From NCBI GenBank assembly GCA_002479245.1, contig DLMG01000202.1, forward strand, positions 6,671 to 14,530: a stretch of DNA of 7,860 nt. The letters run 5' to 3'. A model generated the notes under the pieces. It was not told the origin of the DNA. It worked only from the letters and a program-made list of their open reading frames with translations, and did not search any database. Made by a program: the position numbers and the translations under genes. Of the stretch, positions 1 through 4,961 are shown piece after piece. This DNA comes from Verrucomicrobia subdivision 3 bacterium UBA7542. GTDB taxonomy: Bacteria; Verrucomicrobiota; Verrucomicrobiia; Limisphaerales; UBA11358. The number at the start of each line of letters is the position of its first letter. Position 1 is the first letter of the stretch.

Positions 1-46
1 TGTCGTTGAAGAATTCAGTTTGCTTAGACCGTGTATTCATCGGCAT
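1..46 (-). CDS. Possible 5' end of a gene leaving the left edge
   Basis: On the minus strand an ATG at 46-44 opens a frame reading MPMNTRSKQTEFFND that runs off the window, with a second possible ATG start at 40-38. Only about 15 residues are visible, hydrophilic and without a recognisable domain. No clear ribosome binding site precedes either ATG. The call rests only on the open frame at the edge and the plausible composition of the peptide. It could equally be a chance open frame; no function can be proposed. Confidence 0.25.
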   Translation of the reverse strand, partial: MPMNTRSKQTEFFND

Positions 47-412
47 TTGACTGCATCAAGACCTGACCTACATGCGCTGACACTTGGCCCTTGAATTGTT
101 ATGCTATTACAAACGGGGCTGCGCCTGCCCCAGTTCCGGTTGGAATGGCAAATCCGGCCTCGGCCCGGCCTCGCTGTGGCCGTTGGCATTTTTAATCAAC
201 CCGTCGTCGTGGGTGGTGCTGCGCACGGCTTTTCCCGCCCGCGCGGAAGCCCCGTATTGTCGAATTTTGACCGCTGACCGCCTCGCAGACGACCGGGAAC
301 AGGTCGCGCGCTTCGAGCAAAAACTCCAAACCAAACTTTTTGAAATCCGGGGTGCACCCGCATTTTGAATTGAGCCGTTCTGAAATTTCTGCTCCGCTGT
401 CGTGCAAGGCAG
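47..412. other. Stretch without a supportable gene
   Basis: Overlapping open frames exist on both strands between about 84 and 436. None has a recognisable family, a ribosome binding site or a believable residue composition; they are rich in Arg, Ala, Pro and Ser, as expected of shadow frames in GC-rich DNA. No tRNA-like fold or obvious promoter was seen. The stretch may carry the promoter of the module starting at 413, but no good -10/-35 pair lies near that start. Confidence 0.5.
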
Positions 413-664
413 ATGAAATTTGAACTGACCAGGCACGCCAGACAGGTTTTGGCCGGGCGGGATATTCCGGTGGAGTAGCTGGAACGAACTTTGGCCGCGC
501 CGGAATTGGTGCTGCCCGACCCGGACGATGCCACGGTGGAACGGCGTTTCCGTAAGATTCCTGAATTTGGCGGGCGGGTGTTGCGCGTGGCAGTCAATAC
601 GGCAGTTGAACCCAACCGGGTGGTGAGTATATTCTTTGACCGGAAGATGAAAGGCAAATTATGA
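413..664 (+). pseudogene. DUF4258-like protein, interrupted by an in-frame amber codon
   Basis: From the ATG at 413 the frame reads MKFELTRHARQVLAGRDIPVE, then TAG at 476-478, and continues open as LERTLAAPELVLPDP and onward to a TGA at 662-664. With the amber codon the full reading is 83 codons plus stop. The opening F-x-L-T-x-H-A followed by R-x-I, and a tail of the type R-V-V-S-I-F-F-D-R, resemble DUF4258 proteins, small RelE-like folds usually found beside small partner genes. The TAG falls where the family often has a Trp (P-x-x-W-L/I), so a single TGG to TAG change would explain it. The stop overlaps the next start as ATGA (661-664), the arrangement of a translationally coupled pair. 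Alternatives are sequencing error, translation restart after the stop, or readthrough. The family call rests on pattern recognition and is fairly firm for a short protein. Confidence 0.65.
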
Positions 665-900
665 GATTGCACGTGGACAAAGAAGCCGACGCGCTTTATT
701 TGCGGCTGGATGATTCCAAGATCATCGAATCGGAGGAGATCGCGCCGGGGGTCGTTGTGGATTACAACCGCAAAAATGCGGTCGTAGGAGTTGAAGTGCT
801 TTATCTTTCCAAACGCGCGCCAAAGTCCAAGGCGCAAAAGTATCCTGACTCCCGCACCACCGCCGCGCTGGTGTTGCATGACAAGCCGGCGAAGAAATAA
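661..900 (+). CDS. DUF2283 family small protein, partner of the DUF4258-like gene
   Basis: This 79-residue protein begins MRLHVDKEADALYLRLDD, the signature opening of DUF2283 (short N-terminal strand, then D-x-x-A-D-A-L-Y-L/I-x-L). The motif G-V-V-V-D-Y-N at about residues 30-36 and V-G-V-E-V-L at about 42-47 are also typical. The Lys/Arg-rich tail from about residue 51 has no known role. Its ATG overlaps the stop of the upstream DUF4258-like frame by four bases, so it was probably translated by coupling. DUF2283 genes are recurrently found beside DUF4258 genes, and the pair is regarded as a putative toxin-antitoxin-like module; biochemical activity is not established. If the upstream amber codon is real, coupling to this gene may be impaired, because ribosomes would leave about 185 bases before this start. 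Confidence 0.8.
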   Translation: MRLHVDKEADALYLRLDDSKIIESEEIAPGVVVDYNRKNAVVGVEVLYLSKRAPKSKAQKYPDSRTTAALVLHDKPAKK

Positions 901-920
901 TACGGCGCGTAAACCCGGCT

Positions 921-1080
921 AACGCCGTAGGCGCGACATCTTTGTAGTACACCGCCCAAACCGATTAAAGCTCCGTCAGGAGCGACATCAGCGTGAGGTT
1001 ACACAAAATATGCCGCTCCTGACGGAGCTTGGCTTCAATTGGAATGATGGAACTACAAAGATGTCAGCCCTACGGGCTTT
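921..1080. repeat. Nested palindromic intergenic element (REP-like)
   Basis: Two sets of perfect inverted arms are nested here. The inner 17-bp arms at 968-984 and 1014-1030 (AAGCTCCGTCAGGAGCG and its complement) enclose a loop of about 29 bases. The outer 14-bp arms are at 935-948 and 1052-1065 (GACATCTTTGTAGT and its complement). Imperfect outermost arms, ACGCCGTAGG at 922-931 against CCTACGGGCT at 1069-1078, extend the symmetry to about 157 bp. It encodes no protein. Such structures resemble dispersed palindromic repeats mobilised by REP-associated transposases, but none is encoded here. The right end coincides with the point where the toxin frame at 1070-1123 loses homology. It could also act as a bidirectional terminator between the DUF2283 gene and the leftward antitoxin. 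Confidence 0.7.
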
Positions 1081-1123
1081 CAGAAATGTCCGCCAGCCAG
1101 ATTTCACCGGGCGACGGCGTCAT
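1070..1123 (-). pseudogene. MazF/PemK-type toxin remnant, truncated by palindromic element
   Basis: An ATG at 1123-1121, inside the end of the antitoxin gene, opens a frame reading MTPSPGEIWLADIS, followed by E-S-P and a TAG at 1072-1070. The G-E-I-W-L-A-D-I core matches the first beta strand of MazF/PemK mRNA interferases, which normally run on for about 100 more residues. The last codons lie within the palindromic element at 921-1080, so the toxin appears cut off at about residue 14. No remainder of a MazF fold is visible on the other side of the palindrome. The 20-bp overlap with the antitoxin stop is typical of coupled antitoxin-toxin pairs. The remnant is short, but its sequence, position and orientation all agree. 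Confidence 0.6.
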
Positions 1124-1277
1124 CGTATAACCCTTCGTCCTCGGGAGCGTAGCTGTTCAGAAAAGCACTGTGGTCGCGGATGGCCGTTGCGCGCTGCTGC
1201 ATCCACGCGGCAAGTTCCGCAATATTTTCCGCCGGAAGTTGCTCGATGAGTTGTTCTATTTCTTCCACTTTACTCAT
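1104..1277 (-). CDS. Small antitoxin-like protein (orphaned MazE-type partner)
   Basis: The minus strand from the ATG at 1277-1275 to the TGA at 1106-1104 encodes 57 residues. It begins MSKVEEIEQLIEQLPAENIA, continues with E-L-A-A-W-M-Q-Q-R at about 21-29, and ends S-Y-A-P-E-D-E-G-L-Y-D-D-A-V-A-R. The N-terminal pattern, a short helix with V-E-E-I-E-x-x-I-E-x-L-P followed by E-x-A-x-L-x-x-W, is common in small proteobacterial and verrucomicrobial antitoxins. The acidic C-terminus probably wrapped the toxin. The toxin start overlaps the end of this gene, but only about 14 toxin codons survive. With the toxin destroyed the gene is probably an orphan and may be decaying or still act as a repressor. 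A promoter-like pair ends six bases before the ATG. There is no known DNA-binding motif that I can name with certainty. Confidence 0.7.
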   Translation of the reverse strand: MSKVEEIEQLIEQLPAENIAELAAWMQQRATAIRDHSAFLNSYAPEDEGLYDDAVAR

Positions 1278-1283
1278 GGAATG

Positions 1284-1312
1284 AATTTACGACGCTCCAT
1301 TCGTAACGGCAA
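1284..1312 (-). promoter_or_regulatory. Putative promoter of the antitoxin gene, leaderless geometry
   Basis: Read on the minus strand, TTGCCG at 1312-1307 and TAAATT at 1289-1284 are separated by 17 bases. The -10-like box ends six bases before the ATG at 1277, so transcription would begin at or next to the start codon. Each box matches the sigma-70 consensus at four of six positions. No Shine-Dalgarno sequence is visible, which fits leaderless initiation. Confidence 0.35.
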
Positions 1313-1363
1313 GTTTGAATATTTGCCGGCATAGCGGCTTTCGGCCTGAAGCGTGCGCTTGAA

Positions 1364-1407
1364 CAAGCTAAAGCTTGAACTCCAACAAACGCGGACAGGC
1401 TGTCCGC
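1364..1407 (-). terminator. Hairpins downstream of the nucleoside transporter
   Basis: Eight bases beyond the nupC stop lies GCGGACAGGCTGTCCGC at 1391-1407, a perfect inverted repeat with 8-bp arms and a one-base centre. On the minus strand it is followed by GTTTGTTGG, only a moderate T-rich tail. A second small hairpin, CAAGCT/AGCTTG at 1364-1377, follows it. Together they could end the leftward dut-hpt-nupC transcript. They also resemble dispersed palindromic repeats, so the terminator role is an inference from position. Confidence 0.4.
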
Positions 1408-1414
1408 GCTCCGC

Positions 1415-2731
1415 TCACAACAAAAATCCCGCGAGCGAGGCGGTCATGTAGGCGGCGAGCAGGCCGCCGATCATTGCGCGGAAACCGATTTTGGCCATCT
1501 CGCTGCGGCGTTCCGGCGCGAGCGAGCCGATGCCGCCAACCTGGATGGCGATGCTCGAGAAATTCGCGAAACCGCACAGCGCGTAGGTGGCAATCGTGAA
1601 GCTGCGCGGGTCGAGCGCGAGCTGTTTCGCGTTGGTGGTGAGATCAAGATAGGCGACAAATTCGTTGAGCACGACGCGTTCGCCAAGGATTTGTCCGACG
1701 TTAAAACAGTCCTTCGCCGGCACGCCCATGAGCCAGGCGAACGGCGCGTTGATCCAGCCGAAAAAGTTCTGAAATGTAACTGGTGCATAAACCATTGCAT
1801 CAGCAACTTGTTTGCCGCAATCAGCCCGCAAGAAAAAATAAGCAGCTTCTTTTTGAGCGAACGCATATAAATAATTCGCCAGCGCAATCATGGCAATGAA
1901 CGCGATGAGCATGGCGATGACGTTCAACGCGAGATTGAAACCGTCGCCGGCGCCGCGGCAGATGGCGTCAATGGAATTGGCCGTCGTGCGTGGCACGGTG
2001 GCGGGCGCGCTGGCGGCGGTTTCGCTTTTCTCGGTTTCCGGCAGCAGGATTTTCGCAATCATCAGCGCGGCGGGACAATTCAGCACGGACGCCGTGAGCA
2101 GATGTCCGGCGGTGTTCGGGTAGCCGGCGCGGATGCCCATGGCCGCATACACCGCCGCGACGCCGCCGGCGATGTGCGCCATGCCGCAGACCATGATGGT
2201 CATTAGTTCGCTGTGCGTCAGGCGCGGGACGTAAGGCCGGATCATCAGCGGCGCCTCGGTCTGGCCCATGAAAATGTTCGCGGCGGCGGAAAGTGTTTCG
2301 CTGCCGCTGGTGCGCATGATCTTGCGCATCACCCACGCAAAGGCGTGGACGACCTTCTGCAAAATGCCCCAGTGATAGAGCAGCGACGAAATGCTCGCGA
2401 CGATGATGATGGTGCCCATGACGAGAATGGCGAAAATGACGGAATTGCCCGGACCAAATTTTTCCGAAAGCAGATTTTCATCCGCGAGCGGGCCAAAGAC
2501 GAATTTGCAGCCTTCGTTGGAAAATTGGATGAGTTTCTGGATGACTTTGCCGGCGAAATCAAAAAGCGCGCCGCCCCAGGGCGTTTTCAAAATCAGCAGG
2601 GCCAGCGTGAATTGCAGTCCGACACCCCAGACGACCGTGCGCCAGGGAAACAGTCTGCGGTTGTAGGAAATCGCCCATGCGACCGCGATCATCGTGAACC
2701 AGCCGAGAAAGCTGATGAGTTTGAGGTCCAT
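1415..2731 (-). CDS. nupC: Concentrative nucleoside transporter (CNT/NupC family)
   Basis: This 438-residue, very hydrophobic protein would import nucleosides across the inner membrane using an ion gradient. CNT hallmarks are G-Q-T-E-A-P-L-M-I at 156-164 (first re-entrant hairpin, nucleoside-binding Gln/Thr/Glu), L-N-E-F-V-A-Y at 355-361 (second binding Glu) and F-A-N-F-S-S at 388-393 (Asn and Ser that contact the ribose in the Vibrio cholerae transporter). Length and topology fit the bacterial family, and the order of hydrophobic segments from residue 5 onward is normal. The ATG directly follows the hpt TAA with no gap, so translation is probably coupled. Residues about 288-321, between two membrane helices, are encoded by AT-richer DNA with A/T-ending codons unlike the rest of the gene and look like a variable insertion. 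Purine versus pyrimidine preference cannot be read from the sequence. Confidence 0.93.
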   Translation of the reverse strand: MDLKLISFLGWFTMIAVAWAISYNRRLFPWRTVVWGVGLQFTLALLILKTPWGGALFDFAGKVIQKLIQFSNEGCKFVFGPLADENLLSEKFGPGNSVIFAILVMGTIIIVASISSLLYHWGILQKVVHAFAWVMRKIMRTSGSETLSAAANIFMGQTEAPLMIRPYVPRLTHSELMTIMVCGMAHIAGGVAAVYAAMGIRAGYPNTAGHLLTASVLNCPAALMIAKILLPETEKSETAASAPATVPRTTANSIDAICRGAGDGFNLALNVIAMLIAFIAMIALANYLYAFAQKEAAYFFLRADCGKQVADAMVYAPVTFQNFFGWINAPFAWLMGVPAKDCFNVGQILGERVVLNEFVAYLDLTTNAKQLALDPRSFTIATYALCGFANFSSIAIQVGGIGSLAPERRSEMAKIGFRAMIGGLLAAYMTASLAGFLL

Positions 2732-3304
2732 TTATTTTTTGCAAACTTGTTTGCAGGCTTGTTTGTAGATGTGCGGATGCAACACGCCGACGAACGGCAG
2801 GTTCCGATACCGCTCCGCAAAATCCAGTCCGTAACCGACGACGAAATAATCCGGAATTTCAAAACCGATGTAGTCCGCCTTTGCGTTTTCAATGCGGCGG
2901 GAGGGTTTGTCCAGCAGCACGCAAATCTTGATGCGGCGCGGCTTGAGCACGCGGATTTTCGGCAGCACACGGCTCATGGTTGTGCCGGTGTCGAGAATGT
3001 CGTCCACGAGCAGCACATCGCGCCCGCGCACATCCAGGCGCAACTCCTTCGTAAAAACCAAATCACCCGATTCCGTGCCCGCGCCGTAACTCGACACCCC
3101 CATGAAATCCAGGCGCAATGGCAGTGAAAGGTGCCGGATCAGATCCGCGAGGAACATGACCGTGCCGTTCAGCAGTGAAACCACAACCATTTCGCGCCCG
3201 CGAAAATCGCGCTCGATTTCCCGCGCCAGCACGCGGATGCGCCGCGCGATCTGGTCTTCCGTGATGAGCACGCGCTCGACTTCCTTGCGCCAGCGCGGGG
3301 GCAC
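2732..3304 (-). CDS. hpt: Hypoxanthine phosphoribosyltransferase
   Basis: The enzyme joins hypoxanthine (often also guanine) to PRPP to form IMP or GMP in purine salvage, in the cytoplasm. Counted from the GTG at 3304 it has 190 residues, normal for the family. The PRPP-binding loop V-L-L-V-D-D-I-L-D-T-G-T-T is at about 97-109. The base-contacting stretch L-L-D-K-P-S-R-R is at about 130-137 and D-Y-F-V-V-G-Y-G-L-D at about 152-161. An in-frame TTG at 3367 would add 21 residues, but these come largely from a 21-bp tandem repeat and contain K-L-K-T twice, so the GTG is preferred; an internal start nearer V-E-R-V-L-I-T is also possible. The gene lies 64 bases after the dUTPase gene and abuts nupC. 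The C-terminal tail K-Q-A-C-K-Q-V-C-K-K is unusual, with two repeated K/Q-x-C-K motifs. Confidence 0.93.
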   Translation of the reverse strand: MPPRWRKEVERVLITEDQIARRIRVLAREIERDFRGREMVVVSLLNGTVMFLADLIRHLSLPLRLDFMGVSSYGAGTESGDLVFTKELRLDVRGRDVLLVDDILDTGTTMSRVLPKIRVLKPRRIKICVLLDKPSRRIENAKADYIGFEIPDYFVVGYGLDFAERYRNLPFVGVLHPHIYKQACKQVCKK

Positions 3305-3315
3305 ATTTCTCGCGG

Positions 3316-3350
3316 GAGTTTTGAGTTTTGAATTCCGAGTTTTGAGTTTG
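3316..3350. repeat. Short tandem repeat between dUTPase and hpt genes
   Basis: GAGTTTTGAGTTTTG at 3316-3330 is repeated as GAGTTTTGAGTTTG at 3337-3350, a period of 21 bases. It lies in the 64-base gap between the dUTPase stop and the preferred hpt GTG. It translates into the doubtful Lys-rich extension of the longer hpt frame, which is the main reason for rejecting that start. Confidence 0.6.
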
Positions 3351-3368
3351 GCAGACACGGCGTTCAAT

Positions 3369-3749
3369 TCAAATGTGTTTGGAATCGTGCTCGTCCTTGG
3401 CCGTGTAACCGCTGTCCTGCCGTTTGAAGTTCACCGCGTTCTTTTTGACGTAGGCGGCGAACACGTCATCCGCGCTCATGCCGAGCACCTGCGCGAGGCT
3501 GATGAGAAAATGAAAAAGATCAACGACCTCGACCCGCGCGTTCTGGTCGTCGAATTTCTGATACTTCGCCCACCATTTCCACGGCACGCTGTCGGTAAGT
3601 TCGGCGATTTCCTGCGTCATCGCACGGCAATAATTTAAAATCCATTTCGTCTTTTCCTCCTCGCTCATGCCCCCGGTCTTGACGCCGATGCGTTCGTTGA
3701 GGGCCTTTTGCATTCGGAACAAATCGCGGAATTGGTCGGGTTTTTCCAT
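3369..3749 (-). CDS. Dimeric-type (all-alpha) dUTP diphosphatase
   Basis: From the ATG at 3749 this gives 126 residues of the dUTPase_2 / MazG-like all-alpha NTP pyrophosphatase type, not the trimeric beta-barrel dUTPase. The reaction is dUTP to dUMP plus pyrophosphate, which keeps uracil out of DNA and supplies dUMP for dTMP synthesis. Family marks are K-A-L-N-E-R at 15-20, S-E-E-E-K-T-x-W-I-L-N-Y at 29-40, the metal-binding E-I-A-E (Glu47, Glu50) followed by D-S-V-P-W-K-W-W at 53-60, and N-A-R-V-E-V-V-D (Glu74, Asp77) at 70-77. An in-frame ATG at 3812 would add 21 residues with no family match, partly from the repeat-rich intergenic DNA, so the shorter start is chosen although its ribosome binding site is poor. 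It is the first gene of the leftward salvage operon. Confidence 0.88.
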   Translation of the reverse strand: MEKPDQFRDLFRMQKALNERIGVKTGGMSEEEKTKWILNYCRAMTQEIAELTDSVPWKWWAKYQKFDDQNARVEVVDLFHFLISLAQVLGMSADDVFAAYVKKNAVNFKRQDSGYTAKDEHDSKHI

Positions 3750-3798
3750 GCGCGAAGCATTTCGCCGGGCGGCGCGGGAAGCAAGTCCAAACCTGAGT

Positions 3799-3854
3799 GT
3801 GACAGGTGACATGATAACGACATTGGTTTATTCGTGACACTTGACACTTGTCAC
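3799..3854. promoter_or_regulatory. Inverted TGACA repeats in the divergent intergenic region
   Basis: GTGACAGGTGACA at 3799-3811 and TGACACTTGTCAC at 3842-3854 form an inverted repeat matching at 11 of 13 positions, separated by 30 bases. A further GTGACAC lies at 3834-3840. The cluster sits between the divergent dUTPase and exbB-like genes, where an operator could control both. A simple intergenic palindrome is equally possible. No known regulator consensus is claimed. Confidence 0.35.
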
Positions 3855-3872
3855 CCTTCGCAATTTTGCGCT

Positions 3873-3900
3873 TTGAACTTTGCCGGCAAACGCCTATAAA
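3873..3900 (+). promoter_or_regulatory. Putative promoter of the exbB-like operon, leaderless geometry
   Basis: TTGAAC at 3873-3878 and TATAAA at 3895-3900 are 16 bases apart and match the sigma-70 consensus at four and five of six positions. The -10 box ends six bases before the ATG at 3907, which places the transcription start at about the start codon. No Shine-Dalgarno sequence lies upstream of the ATG. Confidence 0.45.
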
Positions 3901-3906
3901 AACTTC

Positions 3907-4539
3907 ATGCCAACGTTTCTGACCCAGGGCGGCCCGGTGATCTGGCTGATTCTGCTCGCTGCGGCTATCGCCCTTGCCACCTTCATCGAGCGCGTGCTCT
4001 ATTGCCACCGCTCGCAAATCAATTCCGCCGAGTTCCTCAATGGCGTCCGCACCGTGCTCAAGCGCGACAATGTGGTCGAAGCCATTTCCATCTGCGACGC
4101 CACGCCCGGCCCGGTCGCGCGCATCGTCAAAACTGCCATTCTCAACCGCGATCGCGGACGCGACCGCGTGCGCGAAGCGGTCGAGGAAGCCGGCCTCACC
4201 GAAGTGCCGCGGCTCGAAGAGAAATTGAATCTGCTCGCCACCATCGCTCAAATCGCGCCGCTGCTGGGTTTGCTGGGCACCATCCTCGGTTTCATGGATG
4301 TTTTCAAGCAATTGCAAGCAGACGGCCTTTACGCGCACATCAGCGGCGAACATTCGCTTGCCGATGGTATCTGGCAGGCGCTCATTTGCGCGGCAGCAGG
4401 CATCGCCGTGGCCATTCCCGTTCATGCCGGTTACAACTATCTCGTCAGCCGCATCAATAAAATCGTCCTCGACATGGAACGCGCTGCCGCCGAAATCGTC
4501 AACATCGTCACCGAGAACGGAAACAGCAAACCTTCATGA
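3907..4539 (+). CDS. ExbB/TolQ/MotA-family membrane protein
   Basis: This 210-residue inner membrane protein has helices at about 11-30, 108-132 and 155-180 and a cytoplasmic loop of about 75 residues between the first two, the ExbB/TolQ layout. The motif P-L-L-G-L-L-G-T-I-L-G-F at 118-129 and the end A-x-G-I-A-V-A-I-P at about 163-171 are characteristic. In the family it forms a pentameric channel around ExbD and converts ion flow into movement of TonB-like proteins. Thr125 matches the conserved Thr of the second helix (E. coli ExbB Thr148). The second conserved Thr (E. coli Thr181 in A-L-I-A-T-A) is alanine here (A-L-I-C-A-A, Ala162). An in-frame TTG at 3880 would add nine residues; the ATG is preferred because promoter spacing and the first helix fit it. 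It is the first gene of a tightly coupled operon. Confidence 0.88.
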   Translation: MPTFLTQGGPVIWLILLAAAIALATFIERVLYCHRSQINSAEFLNGVRTVLKRDNVVEAISICDATPGPVARIVKTAILNRDRGRDRVREAVEEAGLTEVPRLEEKLNLLATIAQIAPLLGLLGTILGFMDVFKQLQADGLYAHISGEHSLADGIWQALICAAAGIAVAIPVHAGYNYLVSRINKIVLDMERAAAEIVNIVTENGNSKPS

Positions 4540-4961
4540 AATTTCCACGCAATTCCCGGCTGCTGCGCGGCCCGTTTGACATGGCGCCGTTCGCCGCGGT
4601 TTTGTTTCTGCTGGTCATTTTCCTGATGCTCGGCGCGCTCGTGCCCATATCCGGCCTGCCGCTGCGATTGCCGGTGGCGGACAACCTGCCCGGCACCGAC
4701 AAACCGACCGTCACCGTTGTCGTGGATGCCAATGGACGATTTTATTTCGCCAATCAAATCGTCAACGAGGATAAATTAAAATCAGCGCTCAAAACCGCTG
4801 TCCAAAAATCCCGCGAACCGCTCACGCTCGTCATTCAGGCCGACAAAGCCGTGACTTACGACCAGTTCATCCATCTGACGTTGCTCGCGCGCGAGGCCGG
4901 CATCCAAAACGCGCTGCTCGCGACGTTGCCGCGCGCCGTCACCGCGCCCGCCGCGCCATGA
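4536..4961 (+). CDS. ExbD/TolR-family protein lacking the membrane aspartate
   Basis: This 141-residue protein has a short cytoplasmic N-terminus, one membrane helix at about 17-36 and a periplasmic domain at about 55-130 containing V-T-V-V-V-D-A-N-G and L-V-I-Q-A-D-K, typical of ExbD/TolR. The helix begins D-M-A-P-F-A-A-V-L-F-L-L-V-I-F. Aligned with E. coli ExbD (T-P-F-I-D-V), the essential proton-carrying Asp25 is replaced by Ala21. Asp15, just before the helix, remains. The gene overlaps exbB by ATGA at its start and the TonB-like gene by ATGA at its end, so the three products are probably made in fixed ratio. It could be a lineage-specific ExbD subfamily with another ion path, or a non-energised structural component. 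Family membership is firm; function is uncertain. Confidence 0.85.
   Translation: MKFPRNSRLLRGPFDMAPFAAVLFLLVIFLMLGALVPISGLPLRLPVADNLPGTDKPTVTVVVDANGRFYFANQIVNEDKLKSALKTAVQKSREPLTLVIQADKAVTYDQFIHLTLLAREAGIQNALLATLPRAVTAPAAP

Noticed and set aside
84..436. Overlapping open frames on both strands of 70-110 residues
   Set aside because: No family resemblance, no ribosome binding site, and compositions typical of shadow frames in GC-rich DNA.
196..879. Long minus-strand frame of about 227 residues
   Set aside because: It runs antisense through the DUF4258-like and DUF2283 genes, which have clear family signatures on the plus strand.
901..1080. CRISPR-like repeats
   Set aside because: The structure is a single nested palindrome, not repeats at regular spacing with unique spacers.
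2213..3127. Plus-strand open frame of about 300 residues
   Set aside because: It is antisense to nupC and hpt, both unambiguous by conserved motifs; its Arg/Asp/His-rich composition is that of a shadow frame.
3305..3367. N-terminal extension of hpt from a TTG at 3367
   Set aside because: The extra residues come largely from a 21-bp tandem repeat and have no counterpart in the enzyme family.
3750..3812. N-terminal extension of the dUTPase from an ATG at 3812
   Set aside because: The added residues do not match the family and partly derive from the inverted-repeat intergenic sequence.
3520..4425. Minus-strand open frame of about 300 residues
   Set aside because: It spans antisense to the exbB-like gene, the divergent promoter region and part of the dUTPase gene in another frame; no domain is recognisable.
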